Assembly (NCBI GenBank): GCA_024639825.1
Contig: JAHEGH010000008.1
Location: 19,153-83,152, forward strand
DNA length: 64,000 bases
Source of the DNA: Gammaproteobacteria bacterium
GTDB lineage: Bacteria; Pseudomonadota; Gammaproteobacteria; Steroidobacterales; Woeseiaceae
Direction: 5' to 3'
Shown: piece by piece, positions 42,618 through 53,404 of the stretch
How positions within the stretch are numbered: position 1 is the first letter of the stretch
How the letters are laid out: every line of letters starts with the position of its first letter
Position numbers and translations under genes: made by a program
Notes under the pieces: generated by a model
What the model saw: the letters and a program-made list of their open reading frames with translations, nothing else
The model's database searches: none
What the model was told of the DNA's origin: nothing

Positions 42618-43859
42618 CTAATTCGCGGGTGCGTCTTCGGCGGCGCGGGCTGGCCTGCCGACGTCGACCGTCTGCGAGAAGCCGGTTTCGGCCTGGTAGA
42701 TTTCCTTGAGCATCCGGCGCCATCCTTCATATTGCGCCTCTGCCGTGCCGGTCAGCCGTCGCTCCTGACCCTCTACGCTGACCACCATGGGGGCAGCCTG
42801 TCCACCGAAGGATTGGGACAGCTCAGCGATAGCTTCGATATGGGAATCCGCTTCGCTGCTGCGCTGGATGCCACCGACAATGCGGTTCAGTCCCTCTGAG
42901 ATGCCCATGTATTGCAGGCTACGGTTCACGCGGCGCTGGCGGCTGCTGCTCGAGTTATTCGCATCAACGGCCAGCGAGCCTGCCAGCACCACGACACCGA
43001 CCAGCGCCTGCATGCGAGCCGAACGCTTGACCTGCCGATACGCGATCAATTCCTGGCGCGACACTTTGCGCCAGTTTCGGTATGGAATGGAGATGCCATA
43101 GTAGAAATTGGCATAGTGCTCATTCAGGGTATCGACCACGAGGCGATCACGTTCACGGATCTGCCGTAGCCTCGCCACGGTCGGGTCATTCTCTGCCGGA
43201 AGCCGCTGAATTGAAACAATACCTTCTTCGTCAGCCTGCAAGTGCTCCCCGTAAGCGAGCGGGGACATATCAGCAAAAAACTTCAGCTCCGAAATCTGTC
43301 GGGTCTGTTCCAGCGTTTTCGGCATCATTTGTGCTGCGAAGACCTGCAGATCATTCGCGATATCGTTGAAGATTTTCTGGTAGGGATCGAGGCGCCTGTC
43401 GCGCCGTTCGGAGTAAGACGTGATGCCGGTCTGCGTCTCGTAGACCTTACTGAACCAGTGACGGCCTGCGGCGTCGTCGACCGAGATGTCAAGCGTGACG
43501 AACTCGCCGTCAGACTGTTCGATATTGCCGCTTATTATGACGTCCGTGAAAGCCTGCCGCGAGGGGATGACTCTAACGGCACCCCAGTGCCCCGTGCCCT
43601 GCAAGGTCGTTTTCAGGTGATAGGCGAGGTATTTGGTTTCGGCGAAACGAATTTCCTCGAAAACGCCGCTTTTGCGGGGGTTATTGTCGTCGTCAATGCC
43701 CGGCTCGAACTCAACAATGCCGATATCGAGCAGCCGCGACTCTTCGACAGGCGATTGTGCAACCACCAGCTCCGTCTCATCCGCGACGATAACCTCATTG
43801 ACGGTGCAGCCGGTGCCCAACAGGCACAGCACGACGAGTAACAGCGTTATCCTTAGCAT
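42618..43859 (-). CDS. Lipoprotein of unknown function in the kinase cluster
   Basis: 413 aa. The lipobox LLGTGC gives a lipid-modified Cys18. The mature part has LDIGIVEFEPGID and VISGNIEQSDGEFVTLDISVDDAAGRHWF, a pattern resembling CsgG-like or LpoB-like lipoprotein folds, but I cannot assign a family. A hydrophobic segment LVGVVVLAGSLAVDA lies in the second half (about 288-302). The C-terminus is charged. It is on the same strand 18 bp after the Gly/Ser-repeat lipoprotein and 20 bp before the membrane kinase. Confidence 0.75.
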   Translation of the reverse strand: MLRITLLLVVLCLLGTGCTVNEVIVADETELVVAQSPVEESRLLDIGIVEFEPGIDDDNNPRKSGVFEEIRFAETKYLAYHLKTTLQGTGHWGAVRVIPSRQAFTDVIISGNIEQSDGEFVTLDISVDDAAGRHWFSKVYETQTGITSYSERRDRRLDPYQKIFNDIANDLQVFAAQMMPKTLEQTRQISELKFFADMSPLAYGEHLQADEEGIVSIQRLPAENDPTVARLRQIRERDRLVVDTLNEHYANFYYGISIPYRNWRKVSRQELIAYRQVKRSARMQALVGVVVLAGSLAVDANNSSSSRQRRVNRSLQYMGISEGLNRIVGGIQRSSEADSHIEAIAELSQSFGGQAAPMVVSVEGQERRLTGTAEAQYEGWRRMLKEIYQAETGFSQTVDVGRPARAAEDAPAN

Positions 43860-43877
43860 TGTACGCGATGAATCTCC

Positions 43878-44882
43878 CTACATGCCCTTGTACTTGCGGT
43901 ATTCCTCCCAGAGGCGTTCGCGCAGTTCTGGATCTTCTTCCGCCAAGGCCGCTTCACGCAGCTGCTTGGCAACGATATCGTCATCGATCAAAGCCTCGAT
44001 GTCATCAGGCGTACGCCTCGCGATTTCCTGATTATCCAGACCTTCCAGCGGACCACCGCCTACCTCGCCAGCGGAATCGCCGCCGCTGCCGCTGCCGCCG
44101 CTGCCGTTACCGCTACCCGCCATGGCGCCGGCTGACTGTTCTCCGAGGCTGATCGAACCACCCCGGTTGCCACCGGTACCGGTATCGAAGCCTTCTGTAT
44201 TGCGTGACGCAGACGCGATCTCGCGTTGTTCTTCACCGAGAGACTCATCGAAGTCGCCGAGCGATTTATCCAGCTCTTCGCCAAGCTGCTCGGCCTTTTC
44301 CGCGTCACCACCCGGAAATTGACCGACATCGCCTGCGCCGCCGGCGCCGCCGCCGCTGGCATCGCTATCTTCGCAGCCCATACCTCCACCGATACCACCG
44401 CCGGAGATACCGCCGTCGTTACAATCCTGACCCATCGCGCCAGCACCACCAGCACCGCCAGCACCGCCTCCGGTGCTTACGCCTTCCATATCCTGGCCGC
44501 CCATTGAGCCGCCCATGGAGCCGCCAGACGAACCACCCATGGAGCCGCCAGAGGACCCGCCGGAGGACCCGCCGGATGAACCACCCATTGAGCCACCTGA
44601 TGAACCACCCGTGGAGCCGCCGGACGAACCGCCCGACATGCCACCAGGCATGCCACCACCCGATGACCCCCCTGAAGAACCACCTGACTCACCACCGCCG
44701 GACGAGCCGCCGCCGGACGAACCGCCGCCTGGCAGTTGGACGCCGCCGGACGAGCCGCCGCCCGAGCTACCGCCGCTTACACCCACAGCGCAGCCCGTAA
44801 CCAGGAACCCAGCGCAGGCAACCGCTATACAGGCACGAATCGCTGTTGCGAGCCTTGGGTTGTTCCGGGTCTGTGATTTCAT
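43878..44882 (-). CDS. Glycine/serine-repeat lipoprotein
   Basis: 334 aa. The signal ends in LVTGC (lipobox, Cys31), so it is a lipoprotein. Residues 37-129 are almost entirely GGSSGG/GGSMGG repeats; 130-190 are Gly/Ala rich with two isolated cysteines (QDCNDGG and GMGCED); residues 195-225 are an acidic helix (EKAEQLGEELDKSLGDFDESL); another Gly/Ser linker is followed by a conserved-looking acidic C-terminus (LDNQEIARRTPDDIEALIDDDIVAKQLRE). The DNA repeats make misassembly or length variation possible. GGGAGAG provides the RBS. A flexible spacer that holds the C-terminus off the outer membrane is a reasonable guess. Confidence 0.78.
   Translation of the reverse strand: MKSQTRNNPRLATAIRACIAVACAGFLVTGCAVGVSGGSSGGGSSGGVQLPGGGSSGGGSSGGGESGGSSGGSSGGGMPGGMSGGSSGGSTGGSSGGSMGGSSGGSSGGSSGGSMGGSSGGSMGGSMGGQDMEGVSTGGGAGGAGGAGAMGQDCNDGGISGGGIGGGMGCEDSDASGGGAGGAGDVGQFPGGDAEKAEQLGEELDKSLGDFDESLGEEQREIASASRNTEGFDTGTGGNRGGSISLGEQSAGAMAGSGNGSGGSGSGGDSAGEVGGGPLEGLDNQEIARRTPDDIEALIDDDIVAKQLREAALAEEDPELRERLWEEYRKYKGM
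44496..44774 (-). repeat. Tandem GGSSGG/GGSMGG-coding repeat tract
   Basis: About 280 bp of imperfect short tandem units encoding residues 37-129 of the lipoprotein. On the plus strand the units read gagccgccggacgaaccacc and variants. The tract is a likely site of slippage between strains. Confidence 0.8.
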
Positions 44883-44946
44883 AATATTCTCTCCCGAATC
44901 CTAGGCTTGGAACCCAAACCAGGCGGCGAGTTCCCGCCGAATGACA

Positions 44947-45798
44947 TCATCCATCGATAATACGCGCGCGACCCGGCTTCCGGAACAGGATCAGCGACAA
45001 ATCATCGGGTTTGCTGGGCTGGCCGGATACGACGCCTGACATACGTTCCTCCGCCAGTTTAACAACGGCTGCTGCGCTCTCCACCAGGCCACCGGTGCGA
45101 ACCTGTTCGACAATTTCGTCCAGGTGAACGTTGTCCGTCAGTCCGTCACTGGCCACAAGCACCGTATCACGTGGACGCAGCTCTACGCCCGCGCCTACGT
45201 CGATACGCATGTCGCTGGTACCGAGAAAATTGGAAACGAGGTGGCGATCTTCGTGATGTAGCGCCTCACGTTCATCGAGAAACCCAGCCTCGACTGCAAA
45301 CCCGGTTGGCGAGTGCGCCGTCGTCTGTAATTTGATGAGTCCGCGCTGGCCGACGACCAGTGCTTCGGAGTCGCCAATCTGGTACGAACGGGCGACCAGG
45401 CCTTCGATCGTGATAACCGTCATCGTAGACGCACTGCCGTTGGCGAGCGCCAGCACCGCTTCATTAGCCGCCTCGATCCCGTTGAGTATCGCCGTACGCA
45501 ACAACATGGTCTTGTCCATGGCGGTTTGTAACGACGCGGCCAAGGTAGTGACCGCAGTCAGCGATGCGCGCTTGCCGGCGGGCAGCCCGCCTGCCCCGTC
45601 AGCCACAACCAGCACGGCCGCGCCAGGACCATACGGTATGACCGCCACAGTATCTTCGTTTTCGGATTGCTTCCCGGGGTCCCTCTGGCTGAGGGCTACT
45701 GCCGAACCTCCGGCAACATCGACCTCGATCTGGTCCAGCTCAAAAGCGCCGTTAAGCACCAGAATGTCGGTTTGTTCCGTCGCTTCATCATCCATCAT
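44947..45798 (-). CDS. PP2C-type serine/threonine phosphatase
   Basis: About 283 aa from the ATG at 45798, which overlaps the kinase stop (ATGA). PP2C/SpoIIE-type metal ligands are visible: the early acidic motif NEDTVAVIPYGPG, ADGAGGLPAGKRAS (DG metal-binding motif) and VASDGLTDNV (the later DG). It should dephosphorylate targets of the adjacent kinase, forming a reversible switch. The overlapping kinase-phosphatase gene order is typical of dedicated pairs such as PpkA-PppA. Confidence 0.92.
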   Translation of the reverse strand: MMDDEATEQTDILVLNGAFELDQIEVDVAGGSAVALSQRDPGKQSENEDTVAVIPYGPGAAVLVVADGAGGLPAGKRASLTAVTTLAASLQTAMDKTMLLRTAILNGIEAANEAVLALANGSASTMTVITIEGLVARSYQIGDSEALVVGQRGLIKLQTTAHSPTGFAVEAGFLDEREALHHEDRHLVSNFLGTSDMRIDVGAGVELRPRDTVLVASDGLTDNVHLDEIVEQVRTGGLVESAAAVVKLAEERMSGVVSGQPSKPDDLSLILFRKPGRARIIDG

Positions 45799-47081
45799 TC
45801 GCGTCTCACCGGTTCCCGGCACCAGGCACAGAAATTCCAGAATTCATGCGCAATGCCCCAGTCGCAGGCCCGGCAGCTGTGGCGGCTACCCTTGAGTTTC
45901 CATGGGCGCCGGACTTTCGTGCGACAGTGAGGACAATAACGCATGAATGGCATCAGCGGACCACGGCACCGTGAGTTCGCGCATTTTGCCGTATAGCGTT
46001 TGTCGGGATAGTGACGCGTGGCCTCCTCGACGAAGCCCGGACCATAACACCAGGCACAGTAATCCCAGTCATTCTTCACACCGCGCTCACATCGTGGGCA
46101 ATGCGCCGGCATCGATGTCTCGGCGCCGCGCGCCGGATTGTCAAACCCGCACCAGGGGCAGGCCTGCATGCTTTGGGAAACGGGGCCCTCGCAGCTTCGG
46201 CAGTGATGCCGGGTATCCAGCTGTTGTTTGAACTGCCGCTGGAACTCGCGCCACTGCATCTGACGCCAGGACGCACTTCGCCCTGTACCATTTTTTGCTT
46301 TCGGCTTCTTCTGTTTGCGCGCATGGCTGTCGATACGCTCGAAGTCGGCGTACATCTGAACGGCTGTGCGATAGCGCTTCGCCGGATCGAGTTGGATGGA
46401 TTTCCTAAGTACCTCAATCAACTCGGGCCTGACCCGCGCCTTGAGCGTCTCATGCCCCGGCAGCGGCCACGTGAAGGGCCACTCCGGCAATTTTCCGGAA
46501 ATCATGCGGTACAAGACCAAACCCATCGAGAACACATCAGACTGAAACTTGGGCCTGCCCATCGCTTGTTCCGGCGCGATGTAGTCTATCGTCCCCGACC
46601 CTGACGCTTTCAAAGTACGGAGACTCAGCTTGGCAAAACCGAAGTCTGCGAGCTTCAGGCAATTGCCAGGGAACAGAATGAAGTTTTCGGGCTTGATGTC
46701 GCAGTGAATAATTTTGTGCTCATGGGCGTGTGCGAGGGCCGCCAGGCCCTGCCCGGCCAGATCCAGTTTTGCCGTCGTCGAGGTGCGTCGTTCAATGCGA
46801 TCCGCAAGCGACTCATCGCCGAGTTCCATGGCAATAACAAAGCGCTCATCGATATAGCTCGCGTTGAGCACTGACAGAATATTCGGATGCTGCAACTTGG
46901 TCGCCACCCGCACTTCATGCAGGAATTCCTCGTGGCCGGTATTCTCGTCCTGTTTCGGAATCTTGAGCGCAACCTTGATTTTCTGGATCGTATCGTAGGC
47001 GCGATACACATCAGCCAGTGGCCCGGACGCGATACGGCCGAGAATCCGGTACTTGCCTATTTTCTGCCGTGCCCGCAGCAT
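45795..47081 (-). CDS. Ser/Thr protein kinase with four C-terminal zinc ribbons
   Basis: 428 aa from the ATG at 47081, one base after the glpK stop. Residues 1-260 are a Hanks kinase: VALKIPK lysine, catalytic HCDIKPENFIL, LADFGFAKL, and the activation-loop end TIDYIAPEQAMG. There is no transmembrane helix. Residues about 290-428 hold four CxxC...CxxC units: CRSCEGPVSQSMQACPWC, CPRCERGVKNDWDYCAWC, CANSRCRGPLMPFMRYCPHC and CRACDWGIAHEFWNFCAWC, a tandem zinc-ribbon tail. Kinase plus PP2C plus VWA proteins resembles the TerY-P phosphorylation triad described for tellurium-resistance-linked systems, although no Ter proteins are present. Confidence 0.92.
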   Translation of the reverse strand: MLRARQKIGKYRILGRIASGPLADVYRAYDTIQKIKVALKIPKQDENTGHEEFLHEVRVATKLQHPNILSVLNASYIDERFVIAMELGDESLADRIERRTSTTAKLDLAGQGLAALAHAHEHKIIHCDIKPENFILFPGNCLKLADFGFAKLSLRTLKASGSGTIDYIAPEQAMGRPKFQSDVFSMGLVLYRMISGKLPEWPFTWPLPGHETLKARVRPELIEVLRKSIQLDPAKRYRTAVQMYADFERIDSHARKQKKPKAKNGTGRSASWRQMQWREFQRQFKQQLDTRHHCRSCEGPVSQSMQACPWCGFDNPARGAETSMPAHCPRCERGVKNDWDYCAWCYGPGFVEEATRHYPDKRYTAKCANSRCRGPLMPFMRYCPHCRTKVRRPWKLKGSRHSCRACDWGIAHEFWNFCAWCREPVRRE

Positions 47082-47082
47082 T

Positions 47083-48570
47083 TTAGTTGCCCGACCGAAC
47101 GCGGCGAACCGCATCGTTCCAGCCGGCGAGAAGTCGCTCGCGCCGATCAGCTTTCATTTCGGGCTCGAACAATGCGTCGCGTTTCCACAATTCGCCAATG
47201 GCATCCGGTGAGCTGACGACGCCCGCCTGGTAGCCTGCGAGGTACGCGGCACCCAGCACCGTCGATTCGACATTCTCGGGGCGCTCCACCGGGATATTGA
47301 GAACATCCGAAAGAAACTGAAGAAACCAGTCGTTGGCTACCATGCCACCATCGACGCGGATGACGCTCGGTTTGATGCCATCCTCCGACATTGCGGCAAT
47401 GAGATCACAAGTCTGATAGGCGACCGATTGCAGCGTCGCCGTGACAATATCATCGCGGCTGCTGCCGCGCGTCAGCCCGAGTATTGCGCCGCGAGCGTCG
47501 GGGTCCCAGTAAGGTGCACCCAAGCCCGCGAAGGCGGGCACGACATAGACATCGTCGACGACGCCCGTCGCACGGGCAATGACCTCGGACTCCGACGCCG
47601 AGTGGATAACGCGCAGTTCATCACGTAGCCATTGCATGGCCGAGCCCGCCACAAACACACTGCCTTCAAGGCCGTAGGTCACTTCGCCATTGATGCGCAT
47701 CGCGATCGTCGTGAGCAGCTGATTCTCGGAGTGCAGCGCGTTGCCGCCTGTATTTGCAATAACAAAACAGCCGGTGCCGTAAGTGCTCTTGGTCATGCCC
47801 GGTTCAAACCCGGCCTGCCCAATGAGGGCGGCCTGCTGGTCGCCAGCTATGCCGCAAACCGGTACGTCACCACCAACACTGTCGTCGGTAGCCCAGCCGA
47901 AGTCCGCAGCGCAGTCACGCACTTCGGGCAATAGTTCACGAGGAATCGCAAACATCGCGAGCAGTTCCTCATCCCATTCCTGTGAATGAATATTGAACAA
48001 CAGCGTGCGTGATGCGTTGGTCGCATCCGTGGCATGAACCCTGCCGCCGGTTAGGCGCCACAGCAGGAAGCTGTCGATCGTGCCGAATGCAAGCTTGCCT
48101 GCTTCGGCCTTTTGGCGAACGCCGGCAATATTGTCGAGAATCCAGGCGATCTTGCTGCCGGAGAAATAGGGATCCAGGCGCAAACCGGTCTTGTTGCTGA
48201 CCGTCGCCTCAAGGCCATCATCCTTCAGGGCCTGGCAATACGCAGCTGTCCTTCGGTCTTGCCAAACGATGGCGTTGTATACGCACTCGCCGGTGTCGCG
48301 ATCCCAAATCAGGGTTGTCTCGCGCTGGTTGGTAATGCCGATCGCGGAGATATCAGCGGCGACAGCGCCAGCCTTGTTCAGCGCATCGCGTGTTACCGAG
48401 GTGACGGAGTCCCAGATCGCTTCCGGATCGTGTTCGACCCAGCCCGGCTGCGGGTAGATTTGTGGAAACTCCTGCTGCGCGCTTGCCACGACGCGTGCGT
48501 CGTGATTGTAGATGACAGTGCGGCTGCTGCTGGTGCCCTGATCGATGGCAAGCAGGAATTTTCCTTTCAT
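47083..48570 (-). CDS. glpK: Glycerol kinase
   Basis: 495-aa FGGY kinase phosphorylating glycerol to sn-glycerol-3-phosphate. Conserved blocks: [17 protein letters not shown] at the start, [58 protein letters not shown] and [27 protein letters not shown]. Length is that of GlpK (about 500). The ATG overlaps the thioesterase stop by four bases, and the Ser/Thr kinase follows one base after the stop, so it is transcriptionally tied to both. glpD is elsewhere (16361) and no facilitator gene is seen. Confidence 0.96.
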   Translation of the reverse strand: MKGKFLLAIDQGTSSSRTVIYNHDARVVASAQQEFPQIYPQPGWVEHDPEAIWDSVTSVTRDALNKAGAVAADISAIGITNQRETTLIWDRDTGECVYNAIVWQDRRTAAYCQALKDDGLEATVSNKTGLRLDPYFSGSKIAWILDNIAGVRQKAEAGKLAFGTIDSFLLWRLTGGRVHATDATNASRTLLFNIHSQEWDEELLAMFAIPRELLPEVRDCAADFGWATDDSVGGDVPVCGIAGDQQAALIGQAGFEPGMTKSTYGTGCFVIANTGGNALHSENQLLTTIAMRINGEVTYGLEGSVFVAGSAMQWLRDELRVIHSASESEVIARATGVVDDVYVVPAFAGLGAPYWDPDARGAILGLTRGSSRDDIVTATLQSVAYQTCDLIAAMSEDGIKPSVIRVDGGMVANDWFLQFLSDVLNIPVERPENVESTVLGAAYLAGYQAGVVSSPDAIGELWKRDALFEPEMKADRRERLLAGWNDAVRRVRSGN

Positions 48571-49073
48571 GATGCGTCCGGTTTAATACTGAATAGCGGT
48601 TGCTTGATATGCATCCGCCGCCCCGCTTCGTCGGGCCAGGGATGCACGCCCTGATTGTCGGCGAATTTGGCGATGCACGCACGAATTTCGTCGGGCCACG
48701 GGGCGACGCGGCGAATGTTCGTATCGAAGTGCAGATTCATCCACTCACAGGTTGCCGCGAGAAATCCCTCCTCGGCATGGTACATACGCTGGAACTGGTG
48801 AATGCGCTTATCGTCGAACGCGAGAATCTGCGCCGTTACAACGTATTGCGCGCCTTCAAGGATTTCACGTTGCCACGTCACATGGGACTCGACCGCAATT
48901 GTCGAACTGCTGTGTACCCTCACATATTCCTCGTTCAGTCCGAACTGGCCCCAGAGCACGTCAACCGCCTGGTCAAAGGCAAGCAGATAGTAAGCAACGT
49001 TCATGTGATCGTTAATGTCGATCCACTCGGGCAGGACCTGCCCGCGCATGACTTCAACTCCCTGCATGGTCAC
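48567..49073 (-). CDS. Hotdog-fold acyl-CoA thioesterase
   Basis: 168 aa of the 4-hydroxybenzoyl-CoA-thioesterase-like hotdog family. The active-site region is [20 protein letters not shown], with the Asp/His-Asn motif of this group, and [17 protein letters not shown] follows. A related family includes betainyl-CoA thioesterases of carnitine metabolism, but the substrate cannot be read from sequence. GTG at 49073 or ATG two codons later may be the start. The gene ends overlapping glpK and begins 11 bp after the acetoacetyl-CoA ligase stop, all on the minus strand. Confidence 0.85.
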   Translation of the reverse strand: MTMQGVEVMRGQVLPEWIDINDHMNVAYYLLAFDQAVDVLWGQFGLNEEYVRVHSSSTIAVESHVTWQREILEGAQYVVTAQILAFDDKRIHQFQRMYHAEEGFLAATCEWMNLHFDTNIRRVAPWPDEIRACIAKFADNQGVHPWPDEAGRRMHIKQPLFSIKPDAS

Positions 49074-49084
49074 CAGGTCCCTCT

Positions 49085-51070
<1,986 letters not shown>

Positions 51071-51116
51071 AATTACCGCCTTGTGTCCATGCCGTGCACT
51101 CAGTAATACTGGTCGC

Positions 51117-51707
51117 ATGTCTTCCACATTTTTGATTTCACTAATCATTATCGCCGTGCTCGCCGTTGGCGCCTGGCTTTGGATTACGCAGCGCGGCCTG
51201 CGCGCCACGCCGCCGCAACTGAATCCCGGCTCGCCCCTGCCGGACTTTCGGGCTGCCGATGAACAGGGTGACCCTGTGCGCTCGATTGAATTACACGGCT
51301 CACCAGCGGTGTTGTTGTTCGTTCGGGGTAACTGGTGTCCTTTTTGCAGCCGCCAGGTCAGTAACCTGACGCAACACTATCGCGACATCGTGGATCTGGG
51401 CGCAAGACTCATCCTGATCACGCCCAAGCCGCTCGAAACGACGCGACGTGTTGCGGAGTTCTTCAAGGTCGAATTCGATTTCTGGCTGGACGATCAACTG
51501 GCCGTGACAAAGCAACTCGGTCTGTTACAAAAGGGCGGCGTACCCAGCGACTATGACAAGGAATACGGCGCGGACACGGTATGGCCTACGGCGATGGTGG
51601 TCGATGCGGCCGGTATCATTCGTTACACCGAGTTATCGAAGCATATTTCAGATCGGCCCGACCCGGAAACCCTGCTGCACGAAATCAGGAAAACGCTCAA
51701 AACCTGA
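51117..51707 (+). CDS. Membrane-anchored AhpC/TSA-Redoxin family protein
   Basis: 196 aa from the ATG at 51117. An N-terminal transmembrane helix (FLISLIIIAVLAVGAWLWI) is followed by a periplasmic thioredoxin fold with GSPLPDFRAADEQGD and the active site NWCPFCSRQ (CxxC near residue 80), then a predicted cis-Pro segment (WPTAMVVDAAG). It is most like bacterial peroxiredoxin-like thiol oxidoreductases. RBS is weak; the start region overlaps the 5' side of the divergent ligase gene. Converges with the DUF2461 gene, 11-bp overlap. Confidence 0.88.
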   Translation: MSSTFLISLIIIAVLAVGAWLWITQRGLRATPPQLNPGSPLPDFRAADEQGDPVRSIELHGSPAVLLFVRGNWCPFCSRQVSNLTQHYRDIVDLGARLILITPKPLETTRRVAEFFKVEFDFWLDDQLAVTKQLGLLQKGGVPSDYDKEYGADTVWPTAMVVDAAGIIRYTELSKHISDRPDPETLLHEIRKTLKT

Positions 51708-52386
51708 CGCCTACCGCCTTGCACAGGAAGCGCATGAAGGGTTCGGCGGACTTGAACGATGACTCGACGGTCTTTTGAAACTGCGGTTTCAGGCAATCCT
51801 CGAGTTCGAGTGAGCGGACCGCGATAAAACTCTTGCGCTTGATATCGTCGATGCAATCATGATCCCTGTCGAACCCGCGTGGCGGCCTCGTCAGCTGTTC
51901 CCCACCCAGTGAGAAATGGCGGCTGAAAGAGCGATCGCCCACAGCGCGTTGCCACTCCAGCGGTTTCGCGGCGATGCGCTCGCGAATGCCACGCAAGGGG
52001 TCTGCGTCCGGCCGCCACATGCCGGCGCCGAGAAATACTTCGTCCGGGTCGATATGTACGTAATACCCCGGCGAGTGCACGTCTTTCGCCTGCTCATGGC
52101 GAAACTGGATACCAATGTTAGTCTTGTAGGGCAGCTTGTTCTTCGAGAAACGCGTGTCACGATAAACGCGCATCAGCGAGCCGCCAACACGCGTGGGTAC
52201 TGCCGTGAAGCGGGGCGCAAACTCGGCCAGCGGTTCCTGCATCGAGATGATAAATCGCAGGGCTACATCGAGAACGTCGTCTTCGTAACGACGCTTGTGT
52301 TCCTTGAACCACTCGCGATTGTTATTGGCTTTGAGCTCCTCGAGGAAGCGGATGCTGCGCGGCTCGAAACAGGCGTAACGGGCCAA
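51697..52386 (-). CDS. DUF2461 family protein
   Basis: About 229 aa if the TTG at 52386 is used, one base after the preceding stop; the ATG at 52437 lies inside the preceding gene. The family signature FLEELKANNNREWFKEHKRRYEDD is at the start, followed by VGGSLMRVYRDTRFSKNKLPYKTNIGIQF and VHSPGYYVHIDPDEVFLGAGMWRP. Bacterial DUF2461 (TIGR02453) proteins have no established function. No signal peptide. Co-directional and apparently coupled to the next small gene. Confidence 0.85.
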   Translation of the reverse strand: MARYACFEPRSIRFLEELKANNNREWFKEHKRRYEDDVLDVALRFIISMQEPLAEFAPRFTAVPTRVGGSLMRVYRDTRFSKNKLPYKTNIGIQFRHEQAKDVHSPGYYVHIDPDEVFLGAGMWRPDADPLRGIRERIAAKPLEWQRAVGDRSFSRHFSLGGEQLTRPPRGFDRDHDCIDDIKRKSFIAVRSLELEDCLKPQFQKTVESSFKSAEPFMRFLCKAVGVRF

Positions 52387-52387
52387 T

Positions 52388-52726
52388 TCAGCCGCTCGCC
52401 TTATCGGCTTCCAGGCAGACGAAATCCTTTTCGACAAGAATCTTCAGCTTCTCCCCGTCGACCAGGACCTGTTCACCGTCAATCGAGAGCTGGTCGCTTG
52501 TTGCCCAGGCGAGCACAGCGGTCTCCGGAAGGCGGACGATGATCTCGCTTTCGGAGAAGAATGCGGCCGGGTTGACGCTCGCCGGGCTGCTTTCAAGAGA
52601 ATAACGAAACGTCCGACCACCAGGGAATTGGGTACTCGCGGTGATGAGCCCTTTTTCCCGCAATGCGTCCACCTCCCCACGCATCAGGCGGAGTCCTATG
52701 GAATTGTCGTGGATTCTCAGTTTCAC
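52388..52726 (-). CDS. Small conserved-looking protein (possibly DUF7009)
   Basis: 112 aa. It starts MKLRIHDNSIGLRLMRGEVDALREKGLIT, a beginning I associate, with low certainty, with DUF7009 proteins. The rest is beta-rich (FRYSLESSPASVNPAAFF, SESEIIVRLPETAVLAWA) and includes a conserved-looking SIDGEQVLVDGEKLKILVEKDF. No signal peptide or helix. It is the first gene of a short minus-strand unit with the DUF2461 gene, and 207 bp downstream of cspA. Confidence 0.7.
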   Translation of the reverse strand: MKLRIHDNSIGLRLMRGEVDALREKGLITASTQFPGGRTFRYSLESSPASVNPAAFFSESEIIVRLPETAVLAWATSDQLSIDGEQVLVDGEKLKILVEKDFVCLEADKASG

Positions 52727-52933
52727 AAAGGGCGCTTCTTATGGTTTCAGGTATCGGTTAAAGCAAAAAAGGAAATTTATGCCCGCACACATACCTCGCA
52801 ACACTTCCGTGTCGCCCCCTTGTGCGTCGGCAGGTCTGCCTCGACGCCCGGCATTACAGCCACATCCCGCGACCGGATTCGTTCCGGATCGCTATTTGTT
52901 TTTTGTTATGGAGTAGTGCTGCAACAGAACGGA

Positions 52934-53146
52934 CTAATCCGCCATAACGTTTTCGGCCTGCGGACCTTTCTGCCCCTGGGTCACTTCCATGGTGACCTTC
53001 TGTCCTTCTTTCAGGGTTTTGAATCCTTCCATCTGGATTGCGGTGTGATGTACGAATACATCCTGACCGCCTTCGCGCTCGATGAAACCAAATCCCTTGT
53101 CATCGTTGAACCACTTAACGGTTCCTTGAACTCTTTCGCCAGACAT
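52934..53146 (-). CDS. cspA: Cold-shock domain protein
   Basis: 70-aa single cold-shock domain. The RNA-binding motifs RNP1 (KGFGFIER) and RNP2 (VFVHHTAI) are intact, with the usual [11 protein letters not shown] beginning. CSDs bind single-stranded RNA/DNA and act as RNA chaperones in cold or stationary phase. The RBS AAGAGGT is 5 bases before the ATG. A 258-bp non-coding stretch separates it from the upstream gene, consistent with the long leader typical of csp genes. Paralogue identity cannot be assigned. Confidence 0.95.
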   Translation of the reverse strand: MSGERVQGTVKWFNDDKGFGFIEREGGQDVFVHHTAIQMEGFKTLKEGQKVTMEVTQGQKGPQAENVMAD

Positions 53147-53404
53147 AACTACCTCTTACACAAACAATGCCGTACTTACGACGTTTCCTTTCGCCGTCCG
53201 TATTGCGACGGCAGCCCCGATGTTACTAGCAAATTTAGTGGATTTGCCTCCCCCAAGTACCCGGAAAACGGCAATAAGTTGGTAATCCCGCTCTGATAAT
53301 CCCGTGATTAAAGGGGTTTGCGGGAAAATCCTGGTGCGGCCCGATTTTGGCGCAAATGTGAATCTGATCGTGAAATTGTCCGGGATTGCGCAGTCTGCTT
53401 AGGA
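53147..53404 (-). promoter_or_regulatory. Long upstream region/leader of the cold-shock gene
   Basis: 258 bp with no credible coding frame between the alpha-hydroxyacid dehydrogenase gene and cspA. Csp mRNAs normally have 100-200-nt structured leaders, and this spacing fits one. I did not find a convincing cold-box match or a clear -35/-10 pair by eye. Confidence 0.4.

Noticed and set aside
44204-44800. 198-aa Arg/His-rich ORF opposite the Gly/Ser-repeat lipoprotein
   Set aside because: Artefact of the repeat tract read in another frame.
33073-47081. Type VI secretion regulatory cluster
   Set aside because: Kinase, phosphatase and FHA genes suggest it, but no Tss/Tag structural genes are present in the window.
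52628-53296. 222-aa plus-strand ORF over cspA
   Set aside because: Opposes a definite cold-shock gene and has no family resemblance.
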